NCBI GenBank assembly: GCA_036383955.1
Contig: DASVNH010000283.1
Location: forward strand, 1 to 31,423
Length of the DNA: 31,423 nt
Direction of reading: 5' to 3'
From: JACQFK01 sp036383955
Lineage (GTDB): Bacteria; Planctomycetota; MHYJ01; JACPRB01
Positions 14,501 through 22,061 of this stretch are shown in pieces. The notes under the pieces were generated by a model that saw nothing but the letters and a program-made list of their open reading frames with translations, was not told the origin of the DNA and searched no databases. The first letter of the stretch is position 1, and each line of letters starts with the position of its first letter. Position numbers and translations under genes: made by a program.

Positions 14501-15370
14501 TCACTCCTTCCAGGCGGCGGACTTCGCCCAAGCGATGACGCGGGAGACCGGGGCGTCGCGGACGACCAGCAGGGGCGCCCCGGCGCCGGGGAGCACCTTC
14601 TCCGTGACGCTGCCGAAGATCCAGCGCGAGGGGCCGCGACGTCCCCGGGCGGCCATCACGAGCATGTCGACGTCCGCGTCGCCGACCGTCTCGAGGATCC
14701 GGGTCGCCGGATCGCCGCCGAGCACGAGGGCGCCGGCTTCGACGCCTTCCGCGGCGAGGGACGCGGCCGCCGCCTGCAGGAAGGGGGCGCCCGGATCGGC
14801 CGGCTCGCCCGGCGCGGCGACGTGCAGCAGCGTCACGCGGGCTCCGCCCCGCCGGGCCAGCTCGACGACGGCCGGCAGCAGGCCGCGGGCGGCCTCGTCG
14901 CTGCGCAGCGGCACGAGGAGGCGCGTGGGCGGCTGGGAGCGCGGCGGGCTGAAGGCGGGGAAGATCATCACCGGCGCGACGGACGCGCGCAGGACTTTTT
15001 CCGCGACGCTGCCGAAGACGAAGCGCGCGAGCCCGCCGCGCCCGTGGGTCGCCATGAGCACCAGGGTCGCGCCCTCCTCGGCCGCGGCGTCGAGGATCGA
15101 CTCCGCGGCCTCGCCCTCCCGGATGAGCGTCCGGACGCGGTGGCCTTCGGCGCGCAGCCGGGCGGCGGTCCGCTCGAGATAGTCGCGGGCGTCTTCGACG
15201 TCCACCGGCATCAGCGCCGCCGCCTCGTACGCGCCGACGGGGCGGAGCGGGCAGGCCCGCGCCAGGACGACTTCACTCGACGCCGACGGCGCGAGCCACG
15301 CCAGGGGAGGCAGGGCGGTTTCCGCGAGCGGAGATCCGTCCAGGGGAACCAAGATTCGATCCAGCATCAT
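14501..15370 (-). CDS. tandem universal stress protein (UspA x2), USP-B
   Basis: A protein of 289 residues; the ATG at 15370 (followed by another ATG at 15367) has GGAGGG in front. The first domain has ILVPLDGSPLAE and an intact ATHGRGGLARFVFGSVAEK loop. In the second domain the strand reads LLVPLRSDEAARG and the loop AARGRRGPSRWIFGSVTEK, so the aspartate and the THG element are altered and that half may not bind ATP. It is the first gene of the leftward operon. The frame is open far upstream (to 17116), but only antisense to the kinase. Confidence 0.93.
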   Translation of the reverse strand: MMLDRILVPLDGSPLAETALPPLAWLAPSASSEVVLARACPLRPVGAYEAAALMPVDVEDARDYLERTAARLRAEGHRVRTLIREGEAAESILDAAAEEGATLVLMATHGRGGLARFVFGSVAEKVLRASVAPVMIFPAFSPPRSQPPTRLLVPLRSDEAARGLLPAVVELARRGGARVTLLHVAAPGEPADPGAPFLQAAAASLAAEGVEAGALVLGGDPATRILETVGDADVDMLVMAARGRRGPSRWIFGSVTEKVLPGAGAPLLVVRDAPVSRVIAWAKSAAWKE

Positions 15371-15398
15371 CGGGCCCTCCTCCAACGGAAGTGGTGAA

Positions 15399-15414
15399 AG
15401 CAAAGCAGGGGCCA
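15399..15414 (-). promoter_or_regulatory. sigma-54 promoter of the USP-B/USP-A/receiver operon
   Basis: The minus strand reads TGGCCCCTGCTTTGCT, with GG and GC 10 bases apart and a canonical TTGC. The predicted start near 15389 leaves a leader of about 19 nt containing the GGAGGG ribosome site. The palindrome at 15523 lies about 110 bp upstream. Confidence 0.75.
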
Positions 15415-15522
15415 GCGTGGGCTGACGCGCCGCGGCCGTGAAACGCGCGGCCGATTCCGGGCCAAGCCGAGATATTCCGCGACGTCGAGAAAGCGGGGGG
15501 ATGCGCGGGATAATACTCAGGA

Positions 15523-15540
15523 GCGCGGAAAAATCCGCGC
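15523..15540. promoter_or_regulatory. USP-regulon palindrome, copy 1 (candidate activator site)
   Basis: GCGCGGAAAAATCCGCGC is a perfect 7-bp inverted repeat with an AAAA spacer. It lies between the divergent USP-B and kinase promoters, 43 bp before the kinase -24 box. The same core recurs at 22959, 27495 and 30261. Confidence 0.7.
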
Positions 15541-15582
15541 CCTTCACCCTCGAAACAGCCCGGAAACGGGGGTTTTTCTGAT

Positions 15583-15598
15583 TGGTCGGGAAATTGCC
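15583..15598 (+). promoter_or_regulatory. sigma-54-like promoter at the kinase start
   Basis: TGGTCGGGAAATTGCC matches -24/-12 spacing with TTGC. The predicted start near 15609 falls inside the annotated reading frame, two bases before the in-frame GTG at 15611, so either that GTG is the true start or another promoter is also used. Confidence 0.55.
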
Positions 15599-17185
15599 AT
15601 GGATGCGGGCGTGAAGGACAGCGTAGTCGGCGAGCCGGCGCGGCTGAAGCTCCTGGATGACATCATCCTGAGCATCAACCGGGGCAAGTCGCTCGACGAG
15701 GTCTTCAACCTGGTCTTCGACCGCCTCCTCCCCTTCGTCCCCTATCACCGGATCGCGGTGGCGCTGATGGACGGGCCGGGAAGCCGTCTGAGCATCCTTT
15801 GCGCCCGCAGCGACGGCAAGCTGGTCCTGGGCCGCGGTTACGCGGGCCAGATCGCCGGATCGAGCCTGGAGCCCCTCATCCGGCAGGGCCGCACCCGGAT
15901 CATCAACGACCTGCGGGCCTATCTCGAGGCCAAGCCCGAGAGCGAGTCGACGCGGCTCATCGTGAAGGAAGGCATGCGGTCCAGCCTCACGCTGCCGCTC
16001 GTGGTCGCGGGCGAGCCCATCGGCGTCATGTTCTTCTCGAGCCGGGACGTCGACACCTACAAGCCCGAGCACGAGGACTTCCTCCGCTCCATCGTCGGCC
16101 ACGTCTCGATCGCGGTCGAGAAGTCCCGCCTGCTGGACGCCTTCAAGGAGAAGAGCGACTACCTCGAGAACATCCTGCACAACTCCGCCGACGCGATCGT
16201 CGTCGTCGACAGCCACAACCGCATCCGCACCTGGAACGACGGCGCGCGCGTCATGTTCGGGTACCGGGCCGACGAGGTGATCGGGAAGAGCTACGCGATC
16301 CTCCTCGCGGACGAGGACCGCCTCCGGGACGAAGGGGCCTGGATCCAGGAGCAGATCGAGCGGGTCGGCTTCCTCCGGGACCACGAAGGCGTCCGGGTGA
16401 CCCGCGACGGCCGCCGCCTCACCGTGAGCACGACGGCGACGCTGCTCAAGGACAGCCTGGGCCGCCCGATGGGCCGCTCCTGCATCATCCGGGACGTGAC
16501 CCACCTCAAGCGGCTGCAGCAGGAGCTGGTCGCCAGCCAGAGCCTGGCGGCCGTCGGCGAGCTCGCCGCCACGGTCGCCCACGAGATCAAGAATCCGCTG
16601 GCCGGCATCAGCGGGGCCATCCAGATCCTGGCCGAGGGGACGCCGGCGACCGACCCCCGGCGCTCGGTCATGGGCGACATCCTCGACCAGATCGAGCGCC
16701 TGGACCGGACGGTCCGGGACCTGCTCCACTTCGCGCGCCCGGCCGTGCCGTCGAAGGAGGACGTCGATCTCGGCGACTCCGTCCAGCGGGCCTGGACGCT
16801 GCTGGCGGCGCAGCCGGCGGCGTCGTCGATCCGCTTCACGGTGGAGGGCGGGGCGGGCGTCCGGGTGGGGGCGGACCCGCAGCTGCTGCACCAGGTCTGG
16901 ATCAACCTCTTCCAGAACGCGATCGAGGCGATGCCGAAGGGCGGCGACCTCTCGGTGAAGGTGCGCGACCAATCGCCGGCGGTGGTGGAGGTCACGGACA
17001 CGGGCGGCGGGATCGATCCGGAGCGGATCGAGCGGATCTTCCAGCCCTTTTTCACGACCAAGACGCGGGGGACGGGGCTCGGCCTGCCCATCACCCGCAA
17101 GATCGTGCAGGCGCACGGCGGCCGGGTCTGGGCGGCGCGCGGGAGCGCGGGGACGACGACCTTTTTCGTGGAGATGCCTCGATGA
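15599..17185 (+). CDS. cytosolic GAF-PAS sensor histidine kinase (NtrB-like)
   Basis: A protein of 528 residues without membrane helices. An N-terminal GAF domain (about 18-175, containing PYHRIAVALMD and LTLPLVVAGEPIGVMFF) is followed by a PAS domain (about 186-300, with ADAIVVVDSHNRIRTWN), a HisKA helix with phospho-acceptor H328 (VAHEIKNPLAGISG) and an HATPase domain with N-box NLFQNAIEA (about 437-445), DTGGGID and GTGLGLPITRKI. The cytosolic GAF-PAS layout suits sensing of a diffusible or redox signal; no heme ligand can be assigned from sequence alone. The stop overlaps the start of the sigma-54 activator, its obvious partner. The start could instead be the GTG at 15611. Confidence 0.93.
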   Translation: MDAGVKDSVVGEPARLKLLDDIILSINRGKSLDEVFNLVFDRLLPFVPYHRIAVALMDGPGSRLSILCARSDGKLVLGRGYAGQIAGSSLEPLIRQGRTRIINDLRAYLEAKPESESTRLIVKEGMRSSLTLPLVVAGEPIGVMFFSSRDVDTYKPEHEDFLRSIVGHVSIAVEKSRLLDAFKEKSDYLENILHNSADAIVVVDSHNRIRTWNDGARVMFGYRADEVIGKSYAILLADEDRLRDEGAWIQEQIERVGFLRDHEGVRVTRDGRRLTVSTTATLLKDSLGRPMGRSCIIRDVTHLKRLQQELVASQSLAAVGELAATVAHEIKNPLAGISGAIQILAEGTPATDPRRSVMGDILDQIERLDRTVRDLLHFARPAVPSKEDVDLGDSVQRAWTLLAAQPAASSIRFTVEGGAGVRVGADPQLLHQVWINLFQNAIEAMPKGGDLSVKVRDQSPAVVEVTDTGGGIDPERIERIFQPFFTTKTRGTGLGLPITRKIVQAHGGRVWAARGSAGTTTFFVEMPR

Positions 17186-18543
17186 ATATCCTCGTGGTCG
17201 ACGACGAGAAGCTGATCCGCTGGTCCCTCCGGGAGCGGCTCACGCGGGAAGGGCACGCGGTCACCGAGGCCGAGGACGGCCGCTCGGCGCGGGAGGCCCT
17301 CGAGCGCGAGACGCCGGACCTGGCGCTGCTGGACATGCGGCTGCCGGACACCGACGGGCTGGCGATCCTGCGGCACCTTCAGGAGAAGTCGCCGGAGGTG
17401 CCGGCGATCATGATCACGGCCTTCTCGTCGGTCGAGACGGCCGTCGAAGCGATGCGCCTCGGCGCCTACGACTACGTGGCCAAGCCGTTCAACCTGGACG
17501 AGCTGGCGATCACGGTGAAGCGCGCGCTCGAAGCCTCGCGCCTGAGAAAGGAGAGCGGCGACCGCGTCCGCGAGCAGAAGGCGGCCTTCGGCCTGCACAA
17601 CCTCATCGGCAAGTCCGCGCCGATGCGGGAGATCGCCGGGCTGGTCCGGAAGGTCTCGCAGAGCCAGGCCTCCACGGTCCTCATCCGCGGCGAGAGCGGC
17701 ACCGGCAAGGACCTCATCGCCAAGGCCATCCACTTCGAGTCCGCCCGCGCCGAGAAGCCCTTCATGAACATCACCTGCACCGCGCTGCAGGACACCCTCC
17801 TGGAAAGCGAGCTCTTCGGCCACGAGAAGGGCTCCTTCACCGACGCCAAGGCCCAGAAGAAGGGCCTCTTCGAGCTCGCCCACCAGGGCACCGTGTTCCT
17901 CGACGAGATCGGCGACATGTCCCCCACGCTGCAGGCCAAGCTCCTGCGCGTGCTTGAGGAGAAGGCCTTCCGGCGCATCGGCGGGACGGTCGACATCAAG
18001 GTCGACGTCCGCGTGATCGCCGCCACCAACCGCCAGCTGGAGCAGGCGATCGAGGAGAAGAAGTTCCGCGAGGACCTCTACTACCGGCTGAACATCATCA
18101 CGGTCGACGTCCCATCGCTCCGCGAGCGCCGCGAGGACGTCCCCGCGCTGATCGAGCACTTCCTGAAGCGCTTCTCGACGGAGTTCCACAAGCCCCTGAC
18201 GGACGTCTCGGGCGAAGCCCTCGCGAAGCTGCAGGGCTACGACTGGCCGGGCAACGTCCGCGAGCTGCGCAACGTCATCGAGCGCGCCGTGCTGCTGGGC
18301 GCCGGCCCGGTCCTGTCGGCGGAGGACGTCATGCTGGGCCGGATGTCGGCCGCGCCCGAGCCGGGCAAGCGGATGCTCTCGCTCCCCGCCAAGGGGATCA
18401 AGCTGGAGGACCTGGAGCGCGACCTCGTGGTGCAGGCCCTGGAGCGGACCGGCGGCAACCAGACGAAGGCCGGCGAGCTGCTGGGCATGACCCGGGACCA
18501 GATCCACTACCGGATGGAGAAGTTCGACCTCATCAAGGCATGA
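17182..18543 (+). CDS. NtrC-family sigma-54-dependent response regulator
   Basis: A protein of 453 residues starting at the ATG overlapping the kinase stop. Receiver (1-115): D7/D8, phosphoacceptor D51 (LLDMRLPD), T79, K101. AAA+ domain (about 138-375): Walker A GESGTGKD (170-177), Walker B VFLDEIGD (238-245) and the sigma-54 contact loop, which reads GSFTDA (217-222) rather than GAFTGA. A C-terminal Fis-type helix-turn-helix (NQTKAGELLGMTRDQIHYRM, about 429-448) binds upstream sites. It should activate sigma-54 promoters after phosphorylation by the kinase. Four palindromes and seven -24/-12 promoters around it in the window are its likely targets. Its stop overlaps the VIT-family gene. Confidence 0.95.
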   Translation: MNILVVDDEKLIRWSLRERLTREGHAVTEAEDGRSAREALERETPDLALLDMRLPDTDGLAILRHLQEKSPEVPAIMITAFSSVETAVEAMRLGAYDYVAKPFNLDELAITVKRALEASRLRKESGDRVREQKAAFGLHNLIGKSAPMREIAGLVRKVSQSQASTVLIRGESGTGKDLIAKAIHFESARAEKPFMNITCTALQDTLLESELFGHEKGSFTDAKAQKKGLFELAHQGTVFLDEIGDMSPTLQAKLLRVLEEKAFRRIGGTVDIKVDVRVIAATNRQLEQAIEEKKFREDLYYRLNIITVDVPSLRERREDVPALIEHFLKRFSTEFHKPLTDVSGEALAKLQGYDWPGNVRELRNVIERAVLLGAGPVLSAEDVMLGRMSAAPEPGKRMLSLPAKGIKLEDLERDLVVQALERTGGNQTKAGELLGMTRDQIHYRMEKFDLIKA

Positions 18544-19076
18544 ACGAAGTTCCGGTCGCCCATGAGCCGGCGTCGCCCGCGCCTCGGGACGTGGTCCGCC
18601 ATTACATCGGCGACCTCGTGTACGGCGCGAACGACGGCCTGGTGACGACCTTCGCCGTGGTCAGCGGCGTGGCGGGCGCCTCGCTCGCGCCCCACATCGT
18701 CCTGGTCCTGGGCGTGGCGAACTTGCTGGCCGACGGCTTCTCGATGGGCGCGTCGGCGTACCTGGCGATCCGCTCGTCGGCCTCGGCGGACGGGGTGACG
18801 CGCGGGGTGCGCGAGCCGCTGGCGCACGCGGCAGCCACGTTCGCCGCCTTCTTCGGCGCCGGCGCGATCCCGCTCGTGGGCTACGTCCTCGGCGGGTCCT
18901 CGTTCGCGGCCAGCGCGGCGGTCACGGGGATCACGATGTTCGCCGCGGGGGCGGGACGGGCGCTGGTCACGCCGCGCGGATGGTTCCGCTGCGGGCTCGA
19001 GATGCTGGCCGTCGGGGCGACGGCCGCCGCGGTGGCCTACGGCGCGGGCGCCCTGCTGGGGAAGTGGACGGCGTAG
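18540..19076 (+). CDS. VIT1/CCC1-family iron/manganese transporter
   Basis: A protein of 178 residues whose ATG overlaps the activator stop. The family signature YGANDGLVTTFAVVSGVAGA (about 28-47) opens the first helix. Five hydrophobic helices follow, with NLLADGFSMGASAYLAIRS in the second. The long cytosolic insertion of plant VIT1 is absent; the protein is a short bacterial form. Relatives move Fe2+ or Mn2+ across membranes. Cotranscription with the kinase/activator pair suggests that metal handling belongs to the same stress response, alongside the hemerythrin and ferritin-like proteins. The 3' end overlaps the convergent sigma-factor gene by 40 bp. Confidence 0.88.
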   Translation: MNEVPVAHEPASPAPRDVVRHYIGDLVYGANDGLVTTFAVVSGVAGASLAPHIVLVLGVANLLADGFSMGASAYLAIRSSASADGVTRGVREPLAHAAATFAAFFGAGAIPLVGYVLGGSSFAASAAVTGITMFAAGAGRALVTPRGWFRCGLEMLAVGATAAAVAYGAGALLGKWTA

Positions 19077-20038
19077 CCGAGGTCGCCCATGCGGAACCGC
19101 AGCTTCTCGAACGCCTTCCGCTCGATCTGGCGGACCCGCTCGCGCGTCAGGCCCACCCGCGCGCCGATCCGCTCCAGCGTCTCCGGCGCCTTGCCGTCCA
19201 TGCCGTAGCGCCGGACCATCACGATCCGTTCGCGCTCGCTCAGCGGCTCCATCGCCTTCCGCAGGTCGTCGCGGAGGGGCGCGACCTCCTCCGGCTCCGG
19301 CGCGGAACGCAGCGTCTCCAGGAGGGTCGCGTCGTCGTCGGAGCGCAGGTCCAGCGAGAGCGGAGCCGACTGGAAGGCGGACAGCGTCCGCGCCTTCACC
19401 GGCGACACGCCGCTGCCGTCCGCGATCTCCTCGATCGACGGCTCGCGCCCGAGCGCCTGTTCGAGCGTCGCGCGAACGCGCCGCACCCGGCCCAGCGTTT
19501 CCAGGGCCCGCGCGGGAATCCGCACGAGGCGGCCCCGCTCCTGGAGCGCCAGGACGACCGACTGCCGGATCCACCACGTGGCGGACGTCGAGAACTTCAA
19601 GCCACGCCGGGGCTCGAAGCGCCGCGCGGCTTTCAGGAGGCCCAGGAACGCCTCCTGGACCAGGTCCGTCAGCGGGAGGCCGCGGTGGAGATAGCGTTTC
19701 GCGATCGAGAGGGCCAGCCGCGTGTTGTGCAGGGCGAGGCGCCCGATGGCCCGCGTCAGCGCCGCGTGGAGGACGTCGACGCGCTCCCGCGTCTCGGGGT
19801 CGTCGACCCGTTCGACCGCCTTCGCGAGGTCGAGCAGGCGGGGGTCGGCGCCCGCGGGGCGCTGGCGGAGCAGCTCGGCCGCCGCCGGCGGACAGCGCAG
19901 AAGCTCCTCGAAGAGGCGGCGTCGGGCGTCGTCGATCTCCATCGCGACGCGGTTCTCTTCGGCGGCGGAGAGCAGGGGCGCGCGGGTGACGTCGCGCAGA
20001 GCGGCCGATTCATCGGCGTAGAGGGAAAGGGCGGGCAT
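19037..20038 (-). CDS. sigma-70-family RNA polymerase sigma factor (RpoD/RpoS-like)
   Basis: A protein of 333 residues. Region 2 contains HNTRLALSIAKRYLHRGLPL, DLVQEAFLGLLKAARRFEP and the -10 recognition segment KFSTSATWWIRQSV. Region 3 includes GREPSIEEIADGSGVS. Region 4 ends with the helix-turn-helix ERIGARVGLTRERVRQIERK. The long non-conserved N-terminal part of primary RpoD is missing, so this looks like an alternative (group 2) factor rather than the housekeeping one. It is convergent with and overlaps the VIT-family gene, and diverges from USP-C with a 206-bp spacer. Confidence 0.9.
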   Translation of the reverse strand: MPALSLYADESAALRDVTRAPLLSAAEENRVAMEIDDARRRLFEELLRCPPAAAELLRQRPAGADPRLLDLAKAVERVDDPETRERVDVLHAALTRAIGRLALHNTRLALSIAKRYLHRGLPLTDLVQEAFLGLLKAARRFEPRRGLKFSTSATWWIRQSVVLALQERGRLVRIPARALETLGRVRRVRATLEQALGREPSIEEIADGSGVSPVKARTLSAFQSAPLSLDLRSDDDATLLETLRSAPEPEEVAPLRDDLRKAMEPLSERERIVMVRRYGMDGKAPETLERIGARVGLTRERVRQIERKAFEKLRFRMGDLGYAVHFPSRAPAP

Positions 20039-20162
20039 GTGCGGAGCTCCGGGTTCGCGGAGACCTCAAAGGGTACGACAATCGACCAATCGGTGTGTTT
20101 CGCCCTGGCGAGTGGAGGTCGATCTCGGCCTTCGCTTCCGGAGTGAACGTCCCGAACGACTG

Positions 20163-20217
20163 AAGTGTAGCGCGTCCGCGGCGGGCGCACAAGGGGCAAG
20201 TGTGACGCGCGTCCGCG
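20163..20217. repeat. imperfect direct repeat upstream of USP-C
   Basis: AAGTGTAGCGCGTCCGCG (20163-20180) recurs as AAGTGTGACGCGCGTCCGCG (20198-20217), 35 bp apart, in the divergent spacer between the sigma factor and USP-C. This spacer has no recognisable sigma-54 promoter or USP palindrome, so these repeats may be the control site here. The rest of the 206-bp spacer shows no clear feature. Confidence 0.5.
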
Positions 20218-20244
20218 CGAAGGGATCGGCGGGGAGGAGGCCGC

Positions 20245-21114
20245 ATGCCCGACCGGATTCTCGTTCCGCTGGACGCGTCGCCGCGCGCCGAGCGGATCCT
20301 GGTCCAGGTCGCCCGGCTGCTCCGGCGGGAGGACGCCGAGGTGCTGCTCCTGCACGTGTTCGACCCGTCGCGCGCGCTGGTGCCGCGGGACGCGGCCGGG
20401 AAGCTCGACCGGGACCGGTCCGACGCCGAGGCCTACCTGAAGGCCGCCGCGAAGACGCTGGAGGCGCGAGGTGTCCGCGCCCGCGCGATCACGGCGGAAG
20501 GGTTCGTCGCCGACGCGATCCTGCGCGTCGCGACGGACGTCAAGGCCACCCTGATCGCCCTCAGCACCCACGGCCGCTCGGGCCTGGCCCGCTGGCTGCT
20601 CGGCAGCGTGGCCGAGAAAGTCATCCGCGGGGCCCCCGTGCCCGTGCTGCTCGTGCGCTCCTTCCAGGCCGCCCCGTCGGACGAAATGTCGTTCCGGCGG
20701 ATCCTCGTGCCGGTCGACGGCAGCAAGACCTCGCTGCGGGTCATCCCCGCCGCCGCGGCCTTCGCGGCGCTGTTCCAGGCGGAGGTGGCCGTGCTGAGCG
20801 TCGACGTCCCGGTTCCCGTCGCCGTGGGCGTGGAGGCGCCGCCGCCCCCGACGGCCGGGGACAGCGCGCGGGAGGAGGCGGCGCGGGCGGTCGAGCGGTT
20901 CCGCGAGAAGGGCGTGGAGGCGCGGGCGCTGACGGCGGTGGGCGATCCGGCCGCGCGGATCCTGGACACGGCGGCGGAGACGGGCGCCGACCTCATCGCC
21001 ATGGCGACCCACGGCTGGACCGGCCTCACGCGCTGGATGCTGGGGAGCGTCACCGAGAAGGTGCTGCGCCACGCGACCCTGCCGATGCTGATCGTCCGCC
21101 CGGCCCGGGCTTAG
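20245..21114 (+). CDS. tandem universal stress protein (UspA x2), USP-C
   Basis: A protein of 289 residues with a strong GGGGAGGAGG ribosome site. Domains at about 1-140 and 150-287 start with ILVPLDAS and ILVPVDGSK. Nucleotide loops STHGRSGLARWLLGSVAEK and ATHGWTGLTRWMLGSVTEK look intact. Unlike the other promoter-proximal USP genes it has no recognisable sigma-54 promoter, so it may be driven by a sigma-70-type factor, perhaps the one encoded divergently. Its stop codon is part of the palindrome at 21112. Confidence 0.92.
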   Translation: MPDRILVPLDASPRAERILVQVARLLRREDAEVLLLHVFDPSRALVPRDAAGKLDRDRSDAEAYLKAAAKTLEARGVRARAITAEGFVADAILRVATDVKATLIALSTHGRSGLARWLLGSVAEKVIRGAPVPVLLVRSFQAAPSDEMSFRRILVPVDGSKTSLRVIPAAAAFAALFQAEVAVLSVDVPVPVAVGVEAPPPPTAGDSAREEAARAVERFREKGVEARALTAVGDPAARILDTAAETGADLIAMATHGWTGLTRWMLGSVTEKVLRHATLPMLIVRPARA

Positions 21115-21144
21115 GTACGAATCAGACGGTCTGTTTCGTACCTA
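21112..21144. terminator. CAGAC-N-GTCTG palindrome, copy 1, between convergent genes
   Basis: A 33-bp palindrome with 16-bp arms and one mismatch: TAGGTACGAATCAGAC, a central G, then its complement. Both flanking stop codons (TAG at 21112 on +, TAG at 21144 on -) are built into the arms. It should work as a bidirectional terminator. The same 21-bp core appears at 21681 and, inverted, at 30295. Confidence 0.75.
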
Positions 21145-21579
21145 GAGCAGGACGGTGCGGAGGCGGGCGATCTGGCCGAGGCCGCCCAGGGCGATGTGGG
21201 TGAAGATCGCGCGGGAGCGCTCGTCCATCGCCGCCCGGGCCATCTCCTGGAAGAAGCGGGACGCCTCTTCCTTGAGATTCTCGACGTAGTACATCGCGCT
21301 GTCGCGGTTGAGCGGGGCTTCGCCGAGGCGCTCGCGGGCGGAGGGGAAGTAGGGGTCCACGGCCGTCTCGGGATCCTGGAGGCCGGCCGGGCGTCCGATC
21401 TCCGCGACCTGGTCGAGCTGGGCGCGCTCCCACGACTCGATCTCCCGCAGCAGGCGATGCAGGGCCGTGTCGGCGGGATCCGACTTCCGCTCGATCTCCA
21501 GGATCCTCCGGAGGCAGAATTCTCCGGCCTTGAGGCAGAGGGTCAGCTGACGGTCGGGCGCCAGGTCGTCGAGCGGCAT
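21142..21579 (-). CDS. ferritin-like / rubrerythrin-fold helical protein
   Basis: A protein of 145 residues from the ATG at 21579 (an in-frame TTG lies just before it), with GGGGGA upstream. It is almost entirely helical: LTLCLKAGEFCLRRILEIER, REIESWERAQLDQVAE, then AMYYVENLKEEASRFFQEMA and IFTHIALGGLGQIARLRTVL. The layout of four helices with Glu-rich faces suggests the ferritin-like fold of small rubrerythrin relatives, but a full ExxH di-iron set is not evident, so metal binding is uncertain. It is convergent with USP-C and divergent from the UPF0016 gene. Could also be an unrelated helical bundle. Confidence 0.65.
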   Translation of the reverse strand: MPLDDLAPDRQLTLCLKAGEFCLRRILEIERKSDPADTALHRLLREIESWERAQLDQVAEIGRPAGLQDPETAVDPYFPSARERLGEAPLNRDSAMYYVENLKEEASRFFQEMARAAMDERSRAIFTHIALGGLGQIARLRTVLL

Positions 21580-21680
21580 CAATCCCCCAATCTTCCATGT
21601 CCCCGGCGTGGGCCGTCCGGACGGCGATTATTGATCCCCGGGCCCGCGCAAAGTTACGCGGGCTTTCCGCGATTCCCTGC

Positions 21681-21715
21681 CCGGTTACGAATCAGACGGT
21701 CTGTTTCGTAACCGG
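21681..21715. repeat. CAGAC-N-GTCTG palindrome, copy 2, in a divergent spacer
   Basis: A 35-bp palindrome, CCGGTTACGAATCAGAC plus central G plus its complement, with the same single T-T mismatch as copy 1. The outer bases differ from copy 1 but still pair. It lies between genes that diverge, so it cannot simply be a terminator here. Confidence 0.75.
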
Positions 21716-21739
21716 CCCGCGGTTTGCGAGGATGGCCGC

Positions 21740-22009
21740 ATGGACTGGAAGCTGTTCTTCGGGACGTTCGGCGCCGTGTTCCTGGCGGAGCTGGGGGACA
21801 AGACGCAGCTGGCCACGATGGCGCTGGCGGGCGAGTCCCGGAAGCCCTGGGTCGTCTTCGCCGCCGCGTCGCTGGCGCTGATCGCGGCGGCCGGCCTCGG
21901 CGCGGCCGCGGGAGGGCTGCTGGCGAAGTGGGTCCCGGAAGCCTGGGTGCGCCGCGGCGCCGCCCTATTGTTCATCGGGGCGGGGGTCTGGCTCCTGCTC
22001 CGCAAGTGA
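21740..22009 (+). CDS. half-size UPF0016 (TMEM165/GDT1) family membrane protein
   Basis: A protein of 89 residues with the family hallmark ELGDKTQLATMAL (about 15-27) at the end of the first helix and two further helices (about 35-62 and 70-87). Typical family members have two such units with two ELGDKT motifs; this is one unit and would need to dimerise or find a partner. The family transports Mn2+ or Ca2+, possibly with proton exchange. It stands alone 52 bp before USP-D. Confidence 0.88.
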   Translation: MDWKLFFGTFGAVFLAELGDKTQLATMALAGESRKPWVVFAAASLALIAAAGLGAAAGGLLAKWVPEAWVRRGAALLFIGAGVWLLLRK

Positions 22010-22061
22010 CTTGCTCGGCCCCGGGTCCGGGTGTAAGGTGGGTTACGCGACGGAGGAACCG

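Noticed and set aside
14501..17116. Large extended reading frame for USP-B running over the kinase
   Set aside because: The upstream part is antisense to the GAF-PAS kinase; a ribosome site and USP start motif place the start at 15370.
20071..20105. Possible fifth CAGAC-type palindrome (GGGTACGACAATCG...TGTTTCGCCC)
   Set aside because: Only the outer bases resemble the family; the CAGAC-N-GTCTG core is absent and pairing is poor.
21603..21680. Possible RNA gene or promoter in the spacer before the UPF0016 gene
   Set aside because: Only a short GC-rich imperfect hairpin is visible; no tRNA-like fold, sigma-54 motif or clear -10/-35 pair.
21989..22004. Possible sigma-54 promoter TGGCTCCTGCTCCGCA before USP-D
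   Set aside because: Spacing is right but the -12 element is CCGC instead of TTGC, it lies inside the UPF0016 gene, and no palindrome is near.
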